The notes beneath the pieces were generated by a model. That model made no database searches, was not told where the DNA came from, and saw nothing but the letters and a program-made list of their open reading frames with translations. Shown piece by piece: positions 53,780 to 64,000 of a DNA stretch of 64,000 nt. Each line of letters starts with the position of its first letter. Position 1 is the first letter of the stretch. This stretch comes from Agrypnia vestita (Eukaryota; Arthropoda; Insecta; Trichoptera; Phryganeidae), in assembly GCA_016648135.1 (NCBI GenBank), contig JADDOH010003987.1, forward strand, positions 1-64,000, read 5' to 3'. The position numbers and the translations under genes are program-made.

Positions 53780-54292
53780 TACAGGGTTATTTGGAAAACA
53801 TTAATAACCTCGCAGGACTATACTCCTGCGTTGATTGCGAGCTATTATGACCTAATATCAATAGTTAAGGAGATATGCGACATCAAAGTTTGCGTTTATT
53901 TTTCAATATTTCTGACTAAATTTTTGTAAAACGTTGGACTATCATTACTGTAACTTATATCGAGTATGAAAAATTCATTCCCTTTAATAAAAGTCAAATA
54001 AAAACCTTCCAGAATTCCAATTGGAAAATATTCCAATTGGAATTTTTTCAGGGTTTTAATCATTTTATTTAACTTGAATGAATTTTTCGTAATTGATATT
54101 AGTTACTATCATGATAGTCCAACGTTTTACAAAAAAATAAGTTAGAAATATTGAAAAAAAAATGCAAACTTTGATGTCGCATATCTCCATAACTATTGAT
54201 ATTAGGTCATGATAGCTTGAACATTTTCGACTCATAATCAAAGCAGGAGTATAGTCTTGCGAGGTTATTAGTGTTTTGCATATAACCCTGTA
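53780..54292. mobile_element. Tc1/mariner-type foldback MITE T, copy 3
   Basis: The ends TACAGGGTTATTTGGAAAAC and ATATAACCCTGTA are flanked by TA. The palindrome centre AATTCCAATTGGAAAATATT is followed by its inverse. 513 bp. It lies only 633 bp from copy 2. Confidence 0.9.
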
Positions 54293-54372
54293 TACTCAAA
54301 ATATCCTGATCAATTTACCTATGCAGGCGCTGTACTAAACCAATGTTCTGCATATTACGCAATATGCAGATA

Positions 54373-54393
54373 TTATTATTATTATTATTATAT
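54373..54393. repeat. (ATT)n microsatellite
   Basis: About seven uninterrupted ATT units. Confidence 0.9.
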
Positions 54394-54756
54394 GACAGCC
54401 TTATGTCCCTCTGGGATTCCGTGCGTCCGCGTAGCGCTGATAGATCACGGCGAAAACACGTCCGAAACTTTCTTTAAAGAAAATGAACGTTATTTTTTAT
54501 GGAAGTCAATGTTTTATTAAATGTCGTGTGACGCAACGGCTTTAACAAAAGCAGGTATCGAGTAAACGTATAAACACGCGGTGGAACAATCAGCCTGGGA
54601 ACTCAAGGCATCTCTCGCTGTAGTTTTTGCCCCTACGAGCTCTGGCGGCATTGTTATCTACAATGTATGTGTGTTTCACAATTATAAATGTCTAGTTTTA
54701 CAACTCTCGAGCTTTGGATTCCTGTATGTTTATATTATTCGTATACTTCCTTGTAT

Positions 54757-55440
54757 TTTTTTTTTTTTTTTATTTGTTTACGCCCATTAGGCTTTTACAT
54801 AAAGAGTATAAAATAAATTTCAAAAAGCACATACATTAAAAGTTTCAGGAATAGCACCAAATCATGAGTATAAAAATTAAAAATGTAGAGTAGGTAACGA
54901 GCAGCAATGCGTATAGGCTTTTACATAAAAAAATATATCATAAAATTAAAAAGAACATACATTAAACAATATAAATTACAAGTAGCAAATTATTAAAAGT
55001 ACCAGGAATAGCACCAAAACATGAGTACAAAAATTTAAAATATAAAGTACAAAGCGGCAATGTGTACGAAAAATATATATTACCCACCATTACATATTAA
55101 CAGCTGAAGTCAGTAACGAAGCAGTATTGCCTCTTTAAGTGTGAACTTTACTTTCTCCAGACTGTCGACGAAAATGTCAATCATGCAACCATATTCATTA
55201 CAAGTTCCCAATATTCTGTGTATCACAGAATTTGATTGATAGTTAGTATTGCAATTGTTGCGATGGAATGTGACAATTTGTCGAGTTCTATGTGTGGAAG
55301 GGATATTACACTGAAAAAAATAACAAATTTTTTGCTCAAACCGATTCTCAACGCGATTCAAAATATTTTTTATCTTATTAGATCTCAATAACATATGGGT
55401 ATGTTCTAATTCAATAATATTATCACGGGCGTGGGCCACT
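54757..55440 (-). pseudogene. LINE C-terminus and 3' UTR with poly(A)
   Basis: A 109-codon minus-strand frame reads LGTCNEYGCMIDIFVDSLEK, then KFTLKEAILLRY, which fits the end of a Jockey-like RT (xxxDIFxxSLxxFKxxxKE). The AT-rich 3' UTR contains two diverged GGCTTTTACATAAA-type units and ends in a 16-base T run at 54757, the poly(A) tail. The 11.6 kb fragment shares the terminal segment. Confidence 0.6.
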
Positions 55441-55611
55441 ATAGAAACGTCAAAACAATTACTAACTGCGCAGCTATCTGTTCCGCTTCATATACGCAAC
55501 ATATTAGTTTTTCGAATTCTCGAGAATATTCTTTTCGTTTCGTTTCTACTGTTTACGATCTTATTGTTATCATCGACATAATATATCACGAGGGTTTCTT
55601 TCTAGGTGTTC

Positions 55612-56152
55612 TCTTCTATACCTATAAAACTAAATGTCTGTCTGTCTTTCTGTCTGTCTGTTCTCTATACAAATCTACACAGTTTGTCTGATTTGGTTTA
55701 AATTTTGTATGCTTATGGTTTAGGACCCGGCGGGTAACATAGGCGACATTTTCCCCTATTCTTTTACGCCTTCCCCTCCCCCTGATACATTTTCGATGCA
55801 AATCTGTACCGTTTGACCAATCGGACTCAAATTTGAAAACTTATTCTTTAGGACTCGGCGGGTAACGTAGATGACATTTCCCCCTATTATTTTACCATTT
55901 CCCCTTCTCCTGATATATTTTCGATGCAAATCTGTACCGTTCGACCGATCGGACTCAAAATTTGTAAACTTATTCTTTAGGACCCGGCGGGTAACAAAGG
56001 TGACATTTCCTCACTCCCTTTTTACCTTTTCTCCTCCCCCTGATATATTTTCCATGTAAATCTATATCTTTCAAATCAAACCTTTGTTTCCTCCCACAAA
56101 TTCATTTTCAACTTAATCCTTAACCCGTGCAATGCCGGGTGAGAACAGCTAG
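55612..56152 (+). mobile_element. Helitron/HINE-like element with complete 3' end
   Basis: It starts near TCTTCTATACCTATAAAACT and has GTCTGTCTGTC microsatellites and three 128-130 bp internal repeats (starts 55670, 55799, 55927; partial 56057). The end is CCCGTGCAATGCCGGGTGAG followed by CAGCTAG and T. The short GC hairpin before CTAG, with T after it, is the Helitron terminal signature. There is no Rep/helicase frame. Confidence 0.8.
55670..56060. repeat. 128-bp tandem repeat inside the Helitron-like element
   Basis: Three units each contain CAAATCTGTACCGTTYGACC, ATCGGACTCAAAWTTTG, TTTAGGACCCGGCGGGTAAC and CCCCCTGATATATTTTC. Confidence 0.85.
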
Positions 56153-56840
56153 TTATAATATAAAACAAACAATATGTTACTTTGTCATATTTCTTAACAG
56201 TTAAATGGAAATTTGAAGTTTCATATCATGATGGAAATACCATTGTAAGCTGAAAATATTCGCGGTGACTTCGAAATTCCAAACAGAATAAGCTAACAAC
56301 TATCGCCAATTCTATTGTCACGGAATTATTTGGCACGTGAAATAGTAGATAATTTAGATCAAGAATAATATACAAGTATAATTGAATACCTCGAGATTTA
56401 TTTATATTATTATTACAAAGTTAGACGGGATTCTAAATACAAACTAAAAAAAAAACAAAATAGAACTTTGCAAGCAAAGCCATATTGTAGTCTGTATAGT
56501 AGAGAAACAAACGGCATAAAAGAAATGCCGCTGGCGAAACTAAAATCCTCACACTTGGTATCGTAAAGCTCTTGTGACAGATATCACAGTATTAATTTGA
56601 TGTGTTTCATTGTCCAGCTTACCTGATGATTCTCATTGCGGAAAATGTGAAGTGTGTCTCATGAATTTATCCATCATCAGAGGCAGACTGTCCCTCATTA
56701 TCATGGGTTCTCAGCTCAGATGACTGAGTTTACTCCACGAGTTCTAGAGCATCTTCCCTTTGTCTTTCAACTTTGCGTCTCCTCACACTATTTGCGTTCT
56801 GTTTTGAACATATCACGTTGAAGAAGGCGTAGAAAGACCA

Positions 56841-56960
56841 AGATGAATACTCAGAATGTGCAAGAATGTGCATTGCAGTACGCAGAAGATGATATTGTTG
56901 AGGCTTATGAAAAGATAGGAGATAATCCTAGTATGTCTTCAGCAATCAGGCAATGTGGTT
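56841..56960 (+). pseudogene. 39-codon frame resembling a Psq/CENP-B helix-turn-helix (weak)
   Basis: MNTQNVQECALQYAEDDIVE, then AYEKIGDNPSMSSAIRQCG and stop. The spacing of E/D-D-I-xxA, the small-residue turn and S-xxxAxxxxG resembles the pipsqueak-type HTH of pogo/Tigger transposases and related proteins. The frame ends inside the adjoining tandem repeat. It is short and unsupported by context, so this is a hint only. Confidence 0.2.
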
Positions 56961-57140
56961 AACCCAATTGTTAACAACTCGTGTAGAAGCTTAAAAAATG
57001 ATGGGACGTGATGTGAACTTGCATGTAACAAGTACATATTCTTAGGCAATGTGGTCAACCTCATTGTTAAGCATATAAAATATTAGGACATTACGTTAAC
57101 ATACACGTACCGACTACCTCTTCTTTGCCAACGTGGTCAA
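56945..57140. repeat. Diverged tandem repeat of about 97 bp
   Basis: CAGGCAATGTGGTTAACCCA, TAGGCAATGTGGTCAACCTC and GCCAACGTGGTCAAC begin successive units near 56946, 57042 and 57128. Confidence 0.55.
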
Positions 57141-58080
57141 CAGAAAAGGTAAGAAAGATGGCATTCGAAGATATTGTATCAGCCCCGCCCAGTCTCGTTC
57201 CGTCTCAGGTTACGAGCGAGTACACGGTGCTTAGCCCACACCCGCACAGGTTGCGCAATTGTAACAATGCCGCCACGAACAAGCAGCGTATGAATAAAAG
57301 CCATCATAAAAAGCGGCAGTCGTTTGCAAGTTGCAGATATTCGTTACACAACCTACCTGCGTAGTCTTTCTGTATTATTTATCTGCGTTATGTAACTGAT
57401 TTATATGGGCGGGCCGAAATGTGCCAGTTTGCGAGCACGCTCCGGTGTATATTTTGCATATATTAATTAAACTAAATAAATTGTATTCCATCGTCTGCAC
57501 GGGTACGAGAGGGACACTGGTGCAATAAGAGATTCAAAAGGTAGACTCATTAGAGAAGTGATTCTGGTCGTTTGCCCATAGACAGTTCACAAAACAAACA
57601 ACTCCATTTCAAAAGGAATACATACTAAGCAACGCCTATCTTCCTAAATACAAATGCGCATACTGTAACACATCAGATATGTTACAAGATATGCGAATGC
57701 AATAGAGAGGCTGGTGATACAAGAGAGAGTCTAGGGAACCCGTCTCCTCTAAAAATTACCAGAATGGTTCACACTTTTGGCTGTGGTGTCATCATTATCA
57801 GAGCAACAACTGCTCTGACAATGACTGACAAGAGCCTAATAAAGAAATAGAAGAAGCACCATTATAAATTATTCTACTAGTATTCCACACTGATAGGACA
57901 TTGCCATTTTCATCGAAGCAAAGACAAGAAATCCAGAGTAGTTGAAGGTGTACACGAATAACGGTAAGCTTGAACAAAATCATATTCTGGGAGATGTACA
58001 AAAATTTACATGGGATATCATGTACAGCGATAAATATAAGGCTAAAATACTAGGGTAATTTCTGTTTGTTTATCTATTTC
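57141..58080. other. No gene seen
   Basis: A 79-codon plus-strand frame at 57125-57364 has no recognisable motif. The rest is AT-rich and non-repetitive within this window. Confidence 0.4.
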
Positions 58081-58084
58081 CTTC

Positions 58085-58705
58085 GTCTTCTTCTCTTATC
58101 GAACGACCAACCGTAGGCAGAGACGAACAACAAATGAACATTCTAATGTCAGAAGCTGCAATTAAGAACGCAAAAGAGTTTGTCTATCTTGGAAGTAAAA
58201 TCACACGGGATGGCCGTACAAAAAGAGAGGTTGACAGTCGCATCCACCAAGCAAAACTTGCGTTTAACAAAAAACCAAAGATCTTTGAATCCAATAATAT
58301 AAACCAAAAGCTCCGCAAGCAATTAATAAAAACTTATGTTTGGAGTATTTTGCTGTATGGATGTGAGACATGGTGTATTGGCGACAGAGAAAAAAAACGA
58401 TTAGAAGCCTTCGAGATGTGAACCTACAGACGTGCCCTAGGAATTTCCTGGAGAGACCACATTACGAATGAAGAGGTTCTCAGCAGGATCGATGAAACCA
58501 GGCATATGATGAATACTGCTCAAAACTATACTGGAGGAAATTGTAGAAGGAAAGATTGCCAGAGGGCACCCTCGCCGTAAATATCTCGAGCTAGTGTGCC
58601 AAGATATGAATTGTGCCTTCTGCACAGAGCTGAAGAGGATCGCCGGAGACCGAGCGGAATTGAGAAGGAGATGTGCTCTGCTGCAAACCAATCCCACGGA
58701 TTGAA
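58085..58705 (+). pseudogene. RTE-like LINE C-terminus
   Basis: The frame reads AIKNAKEFVYLGSKITRDGR, then VDSRIHQAKLAFN, YVWSILLYGCETWCIGDREK and KRLEAFEM followed by TGA where the family has TGG. It continues with YRRALGISWRDHITNEEVLS. After a slip come HPRRKYLELVCQD, AELRRRCALLQTNP. It is the YLGS-LLYGCETW-WRDHxTNEEV type of ORF2 C-terminus. The catalytic core is absent. Confidence 0.85.
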
Positions 58706-58729
58706 ACACAGGAAAGAAGGAAGCGATCA

Positions 58730-59290
58730 TCAATATTTTATTTACAGAAGCTTTAAATAGTTTGTCTGTAGACTTCTCTAACCATTGCCTTAGCATCGCA
58801 TTGTATTCATCAGCCAGTATGTCCCTCGTCTTCCAGGGCCTCTTCTGTTAGTAATTTTACCTTGAATGATGAGGTGCAGGATTTGATATTTTCTGAAAGT
58901 ATATCATGATCGAGCCAAAGTATTGCATTTATTTACCTTTTGCATACGAATGATCGCATTATCACCAGCGAGCCTATCAAACGCTTAGATTATTTTTATC
59001 TCGTGTATTTTGCTGGTGTTTATCAGTTGCGTTGTTCTACTCCGCGGAAGATGTGCGAAGCAGTGCATTAAGCAATCAGTTATATCTAGCTACGCGCTCA
59101 ACAATGTACTGTTCTTTTCGTGGCTTTTGAGACAAATCTCTAAAATAAAAAAGAGATTCTAAACAAGCTTTTTCATGACATTTACATTAAAAACATATGT
59201 TATATTCGTAAATATAATAAACAATTGAGAAAATATAGATAAAACAAAATAGAGAAAACAATAAACAAAATATCAAACATATATAAATTC
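58730..59290. other. No gene seen
   Basis: AT-rich spacer between two LINE relics, with no recognisable feature. Confidence 0.5.
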
Positions 59291-59292
59291 AT

Positions 59293-59490
59293 TGACATGA
59301 CCAGATTAACCAGATACTGGAAGATGGTTCTGTTAGAAGCCTGAACAACCGTCGAGCTTGCATGCGAAGATGTATGAATGTAGACGAAGCGAAAGTTGTA
59401 TGTCAAGACAGAAGAGTATGGCGCTCTATTCTCTCTGCCTACCCCCACGGGGAAACGGCGTGATGGTAAGTTAGTTAGTTGGTTAGTTAT
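59293..59490 (+). pseudogene. LINE 3' end, same family as 48602-49312
   Basis: It encodes DQINQILEDGSVRSL-like text (here DQINQILEDG with one change), VVCQDRRVWRSILSAYPHGE and the stop. It ends in a GTTAGTTAGTTGGTTAGTT tail at 59468-59488. The 200-bp length shows a severe 5' truncation. The GTTA tail is likely of the short-repeat type used by RTE LINEs. Confidence 0.8.
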
Positions 59491-59514
59491 AAATTCATTC
59501 ATATCAATGGTATA

Positions 59515-59825
59515 GGAGAATCCTGCTTCGCAAAAACCCTCTCAGAGACATGGAACAGATCGATGTCCAGATTAATATTGTTCAGCATAGCAGTAGCTCT
59601 TCCAACAGGCATAACCATTGGCAGGTTGATCCTGTATATTGGAATGTGAAACAATCTATATTGACGCTTCAGGATTGTCGATCATACCGCGCAATAATCA
59701 GATACACATATGCGTAATGAGATACACATTCCTTCTAGTCTCTAAACTATTGTAGCCAAGCATACCCTGGAGGAATTCGGTTGGGTAAAGGCAAGGATAA
59801 TGCCTGTACTCTCTCATGCACATAT
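59515..59825 (-). pseudogene. Jockey-like LINE J, 3' coding part, copy 4
   Basis: On the minus strand it encodes REYRHYPxLYPTEFLQGML-type text and the GCATGxxxxC-terminal HIPIYRINLPMVMPVGRATA segment. It lies directly after the LINE tail ending at 59490. Frame slips and stops are present. Confidence 0.8.
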
Positions 59826-60082
59826 CTTTTTATTATACTGTGTCATTTAGATAGCGATTCATCATTCATCAGAAATTTACATCTGAGAAATATATTTTTA
59901 TTTATAAATTCATGCAGTGTATATTAATTTCCTGCCAAATTCATATGATTAAACATGGCAAAAATTTTACCAATTTTTAAACCTCTCATGATCCAAGTAT
60001 TCTAGTGTCGAAGCACTGCCAAGCAGACAAAAGCCAACCCAGCACAAAATGGTGAACATTCGTGAATATTTATGTTGTAATC

Positions 60083-60391
60083 TTAGCTTACGTTTAATAC
60101 ATTCCTACAAAGGCTCCAGAAATAGTTAAAATTTTGAGAAATACCAAGTGCCCATGTCATTACAATAATTACGCCTATTTCGCAAAGCCTTTTGTGAAAA
60201 GCCAGCGATCTTTCTATCAACAATCGCCAGAGGTGACCCATTTCGGCTTGAGGCAAACTGAGATGAAGTTGCGCCACTGGTCCATTGTCTTTTGACCAAA
60301 TAAAGTGTATCGTTTGGGCAATTTCTTGTCTTTTTATCTGAGCCGTTTTGTCTAAATCTAGTGTCACTGCGATCTTTGCCAATCCGAGCAT
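60083..60391 (-). other. Unrecognised 102-codon frame
   Basis: The frame reads MLGLAKIAVTLDLDKTAQIK, HFIWSKDNGPVAQLHLSLPQ and so on. It is less compositionally biased than the chance frames nearby, but no family or motif is recognised and no splice context is evident. Confidence 0.2.
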
Positions 60392-60699
60392 TCCCTAGAC
60401 CTTGCCGGCCATGGAAATGTATGGAGAATGCTCTGGCTGATTGCTACAGTTCAGTTTAACGAGCTCCAAGGCGTTGCTCTGTTTATCAGACAGTTGCTCT
60501 GTTTATAATTGTACATTTTTTTCAGCGTTGTATTGTTTACTTTAAGACAGCTATTCGCTGAGTTTGCAACGTGTCCGTGTTTAAAATGCGTCATAAATGC
60601 AACACTTCCAAGGCTTTATTTGTTATGTTGCATAATTTAGATTTTACAAAAACGAGTGTTTTGGTACATATTTAATGATTTTTAATTCGGTCCAAAAGC

Positions 60700-60790
60700 G
60701 ATGCTGCAGAACATCGATGTGGCATTCTATCCACTCTTTCTATCCCTCTGACGAATAGCGTGATAGTTTGTTAAATAGTTAGTAAAGACA
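60700..60790 (+). mobile_element. Probable LINE 3' end scrap
   Basis: TGTGGCATTCTATCCACTCT and CTATCCCTCTGACGAATAGC resemble the CVWRSILSxYPxGE end of the 59.3 kb LINE in decayed form. It ends GTTTGTTAAATAGTTAGTA. Confidence 0.4.
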
Positions 60791-60898
60791 TCTGTCAAAT
60801 GTCAAAATTCCTATCGTTATAATGGAAATATTGGCGTTAATTTGATATTTGAACACTTGGCATAAAAAAGTTAATTAAAAAAAACAGACCAAGAGGTC

Positions 60899-61022
60899 CA
60901 ATTACTCTAGTGAAATTCATCACAAAAAACCCAGGCTTGGACACATCACATGGACGTATTTTTATTGCGACCTCACCAGGAATCGAACCTGGGACCTCCG
61001 GTACACAAAGCCACCGTAATGC
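60899..61022 (-). mobile_element. SINE-1, copy 3 (head truncated)
   Basis: The minus strand reads GGTTCGATTCCTGGTGAGGT (B box), then the body TGTGATGTGTCCAAGCCTGG and GTAATTGGACC. The A box region is lost. Confidence 0.75.
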
Positions 61023-61030
61023 ATATTTTG

Positions 61031-61085
61031 AATTGTGAGACGTCAAATGTACATCATATGCGATTACTGTAAGGCCCGCCTTTTT
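61031..61085. repeat. Short dispersed repeat V, copy 2
   Basis: Near-identical to 29094-29160 (CATATGCGATTACTGTAAGG). MITE M begins immediately after it. Confidence 0.7.
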
Positions 61086-61086
61086 T

Positions 61087-61362
61087 TACTCCCTTTCTTT
61101 CAACTCGTAGCGTCTGCTTGCTTGTCTGTCGAAAAAACTTTGGATCGATTTTTAACCCTATTCCCGTGATCCAATGGAGCTGAAACTTTGGAGGCAGACT
61201 CGTGGCGACGATAGAAATGATCTAACAAATTTTCGTTAAAAAAATTTAATAATTAGAGAATAATTTTGGTTTTTTAGAACTTTTTTATTACCCCCTTTCG
61301 TAGCGTCCCAATGGTGGGGTAAGCGCCAAACCTGTTTCAACTAGTAAATGAGAAAGGGAGTA
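61087..61362 (+). mobile_element. MITE M, copy e
   Basis: It starts TACTCCCTTTCTTTCAACTC and ends GAGAAAGGGAGTA. The core GGATCGATTTTTAACCC and GTGATCCAATGGAGCTGAAA is present, and it is followed by TAATAAAAACTTGGTTTTTA as in other copies. This is the cleanest copy. Confidence 0.88.
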
Positions 61363-61736
61363 TAATAAAAACTTGGTTTTTATGGGTTAGTTTTTTTTGT
61401 TGCTGATGACTCGGTTTCCATAGGCACCGCCGATGCTGTCGAAGCGGGTGTGGCAGGCAAGAACTCGCTGGACTAGCGCAATTACGCCGAGCCGGGCTGA
61501 CCTTGCGCGGTAGTTTTTTCACTCTGATACCAATTGGTCGTTTCCGCACTTTCTCCACGACCGCCGGCGAACCTATAAACCTGGTTTTTTGCCTCGTCAC
61601 GAGTCGTGTCTGGATTATTTATCGACCACGAGCGTCGGAAACCAGCACCAAAGTGTGAATTGGTCGCGACGCGTGAACTAGATGATTTTTTGACTCTTGA
61701 ACCCAGCGATTGACAACTTTGCTAGTTAAAATGTTT

Positions 61737-61895
61737 AAGGTTTTCACGGCCACTCATAATCTTCTGTTAATCCCTATTTCTACTACTTTTCTGGCCGATA
61801 TTTCTGGTCCATCATCAGGGCTGACGTGTTTGGACTTGACGATAATGTGTAATGGAACACGTCAGACTACCCCAGAAAACTCAAACTAGAAAAAG
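61737..61895. repeat. Foldback family P, decayed copy
   Basis: GGTTTTCACGGCCACTCATA, CTGGCCGATATTTCTGG and CATCATCAGGGCTGACG are remnants of one arm. ACTACCCCAGAAAACTCAAA is a remnant of the other. Confidence 0.55.
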
Positions 61896-62039
61896 CTTTG
61901 TTAGTGAGTGATATATTTACAAATGGCTAATGGGCTCCGCGCGGCCATGACAGAACCTATATTTTAATACTCTAAACATTATTTATTTATTTATTATTTT
62001 TAAAATATTATTATAGTACCGTTCTTAATTTTAAAGTCA

Positions 62040-62590
62040 CTGAATTTCTCCAGAATATTTTACACACATTATTGTATTGTTCCTATTGCTTTGATCACGT
62101 TCTACTAAATTCCGTTCAATTTTGTTTGGTAGAAATACTTCTCGCCCTAGCATTCCTTTATTTATTCACTGTTGATATCACTGGTCTGTTCACCCTGTGA
62201 TCACTTGCATCTAATATCGCGTGTTGTAATATCACCATCACGCATCACTGATCACGCTGGTTCTAACGCTGAAATGTCGCACTTGTTACTGTCACTGACT
62301 GAATTGCCTAACCCTGCGTTGCATGACGCCTTTTATAGATAAATTCCTCTGAGAGATTTATTTTAGAGCATTCTAAACGATTCCAAAATATTTTTTTAGT
62401 GCATAATATAATGTGTTAGAATCCTTGAGAGTGCGCGGTCACGGATGACTAGCCCTGCGTTGCGTGACGCTGTACTATCTCGTTACAATATTATATGCTT
62501 AGGTTATCTCGCGCGGTAGTCCGTCTTTCCTACATATGCGCACAATCTGGAAGGATCTTTCACTCCGTATGTTTCCGCGGTCTTACCACT
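62040..62590. other. Region with a short duplicated word; possibly LTR-like
   Basis: CCCTGCGTTGCATGACGC at 62312 recurs as CCCTGCGTTGCGTGACGC at 62456. TTTTATAGATAAATTCC follows the first. The layout is reminiscent of an LTR, but no TG...CA ends, second LTR or polyprotein are present. Confidence 0.2.
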
Positions 62591-63558
62591 CAATCCCGCA
62601 TCTTCCATCCCGCTCGCTCACACGTATATCCGTCACATTGAGATACATTACGTACTTATACGAATTCAGATTTTCCGTTTAGTCTAGTTAAGTTTTAATT
62701 TTTTTACTTAAACACAAACAAACTTAGAAAAGTATTCTATTCTTCGATAGGAGCCCAATCGCTCATCAATTGCTAGAATCCAAACCACATTTTTCCCAGC
62801 TGCGATAATTGAACAGGCGTGACAGTTTACGCAAATTTTATTTGTGAACAAAAACGTTCAAGTTCATTCGCCATGATTTGTCCCATAAACCCAAATGTCT
62901 ACGAAATAAAAGATTAACAACCGTTTACGGAAATGTCCGCACAGTTATATGCGGTTTGGACAGACGCAGACGAGACAATTGCGGTCATCTGGATTGTCAT
63001 TTTCCTTTTGTCATTTTTCCGTTTTAGAAATGCTTCGTTGCTTGAATGAATGTTCAGAGATTTTTTACATTTCCATAAAGAATACTTTGTATTCAAATCA
63101 GAAAACACACGTAATTATGTAGAAGTTACTTCAACGTAGATTTACGCCGAAAAGTAATGTTCTTGATGACTAGGAAGAGGTCTGTGATTTCATCTACAAC
63201 GTATCGTTGTGGCCAAGTCAGCTATGCCGAAACTGCCCAAGATGGTAGGTGGCTCCATCTTATGTAGTATTAGGTAGATTGCTCCATCTACAAGGGACGT
63301 AAAAGTACATCAAGTTAAAGCCGTGGTATTCTACATACTGCTCAAACATGTTTCTGAGTCAAAACATGTTTCCTAAGAAGTTAATAAAGCAACAGACTCA
63401 TTGTGGTGTCGGTCTCATCTGCTGCGTGTCTCATGAAAAGCGAGACGAACGTATGTATCTATTCATCAGGAATATTTTCACAATATGCAGAAAAATATTT
63501 ATTTCCTACTTTGGCTATGTTGCTAAAAGTCATGCAGAAACTCCGGAGAAATAAATAC
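62591..63558. other. No gene seen
   Basis: AT-rich sequence with overlapping chance frames (63348-63594) and no recognisable motif. Confidence 0.45.
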
Positions 63559-63605
63559 AGTGGTCGGTGGTTCGAGCTCCATTCTAGAACATAGCGTAGT
63601 AGAAG
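63559..63605 (+). mobile_element. SINE-2 head fragment
   Basis: AGTGGTCGGTGGTTCGAGCT and CCATTCTAGAACATAGCG match the B-box segment of the 42.5 kb SINE-2 copy (GTCGGTGGTTCGAGTCCCAT). The rest of the SINE is missing. Confidence 0.5.
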
Positions 63606-64000
63606 ATACCATCATATAGATTTACACAGAATTAATAAATAATATAATTAACAACAAGAATTATAAGAATTTCTGCACAATAACAAACACAGACGAAAAA
63701 AAAATATGAATGATAAACGGTTAAAACTAACATAGAGAATCAAGGAATAAAAGGTAAAAGGAGGATAAGGAATGCGATGGAGGAAATCTTATTTGTAAAG
63801 AAAGAAAGATATTTAAGCATACATCATAAACACACACATACGAGAATTACAGTTGCATACACAGAATTATCGTTTGTCGAAGAAATCTTTGTATGAACTT
63901 AAAACAGTCTGCGAATATAAAAAAAACAGCACACCCCAGATCCACCCTCGCATAATTACATGCGCTAGCACAGGTTAGAGACTGCGTTAAATATAAATAA
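63606..64000. other. No gene seen
   Basis: A-rich sequence to the window edge, without recognisable features. Confidence 0.5.

Noticed and set aside
62312..62473. LTR retrotransposon
   Set aside because: Only an 18-base word is duplicated. No paired LTRs, primer-binding site or Gag-Pol similarity is visible.

Overview
The window looks like a stretch of AT-rich, repeat-dominated nuclear DNA from an arthropod, most likely an insect with a large genome. The evidence is the mix of repeats: many 5'-truncated non-LTR retrotransposons of the RTE, CR1 and Jockey type, two tRNA-derived SINE families, foldback and TIR MITEs, Helitron/HINE-like elements, and mariner, hAT and PIF/Harbinger relics. There are no prokaryotic features. 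I could not identify a single intact host gene. Nearly all long open frames are remnants of transposable-element proteins or chance frames. The species cannot be fixed from the sequence alone.

Layout. 0-9 kb: a foldback MITE abuts a Harbinger-derived element (344-1213). LINE 3' ends follow at about 4.7-5.4 kb, 6.7-7.2 kb and 7.9-8.3 kb, with a SINE at 5.7-5.9 kb. 9-16 kb: LINE 3' ends with a structured 3' cassette, an Arg-like tRNA relic, a mariner transposase relic, a LINE split by a 365-bp MITE, and a 256-bp TIR MITE. 16-21 kb: a GCATGC-rich DNA element carrying a MADF-like open frame (16915-17588), a foldback element, and a hAT-type element with an 8-bp target duplication (19482-20223). 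21-30 kb: SINEs, a LINE interrupted by a 760-bp TIR element (23099-23858), a palindromic Tc1-like MITE, a large tandem-plus-inverted repeat (25203-26005), two back-to-back long-TIR MITEs at 27 kb, and a complete Harbinger-derived deletion element (29456-30331). 30-41 kb: nested LINE ends, a CpG-rich block that may hold a promoter and first exon (34730-35300), Helitron-like copies in both orientations (36.5-37.7 kb), and the longest Jockey-like RT relic (39370-39960). 41-64 kb: more SINEs, LINE ends, two more Tc1-like foldbacks (52601-53146, 53780-54292), a Helitron-like element with 128-bp internal repeats (55612-56152) and further MITE copies.

How the pieces relate. Most TE families occur two to five times, so copies define each other's ends, and several insertions can be dated relative to their hosts. 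Removing the 23099-23858 element rejoins a LINE reading frame. Removing the 19482-20223 element restores a perfect 17-bp-arm hairpin. The most notable recurrent signal is a small cassette, CTGANGA followed by a short hairpin followed by GAAAC. It is found at a dozen or so places, several of them in the 3' region of one LINE family. It resembles the core of a hammerhead ribozyme, but the outer helices are not evident.
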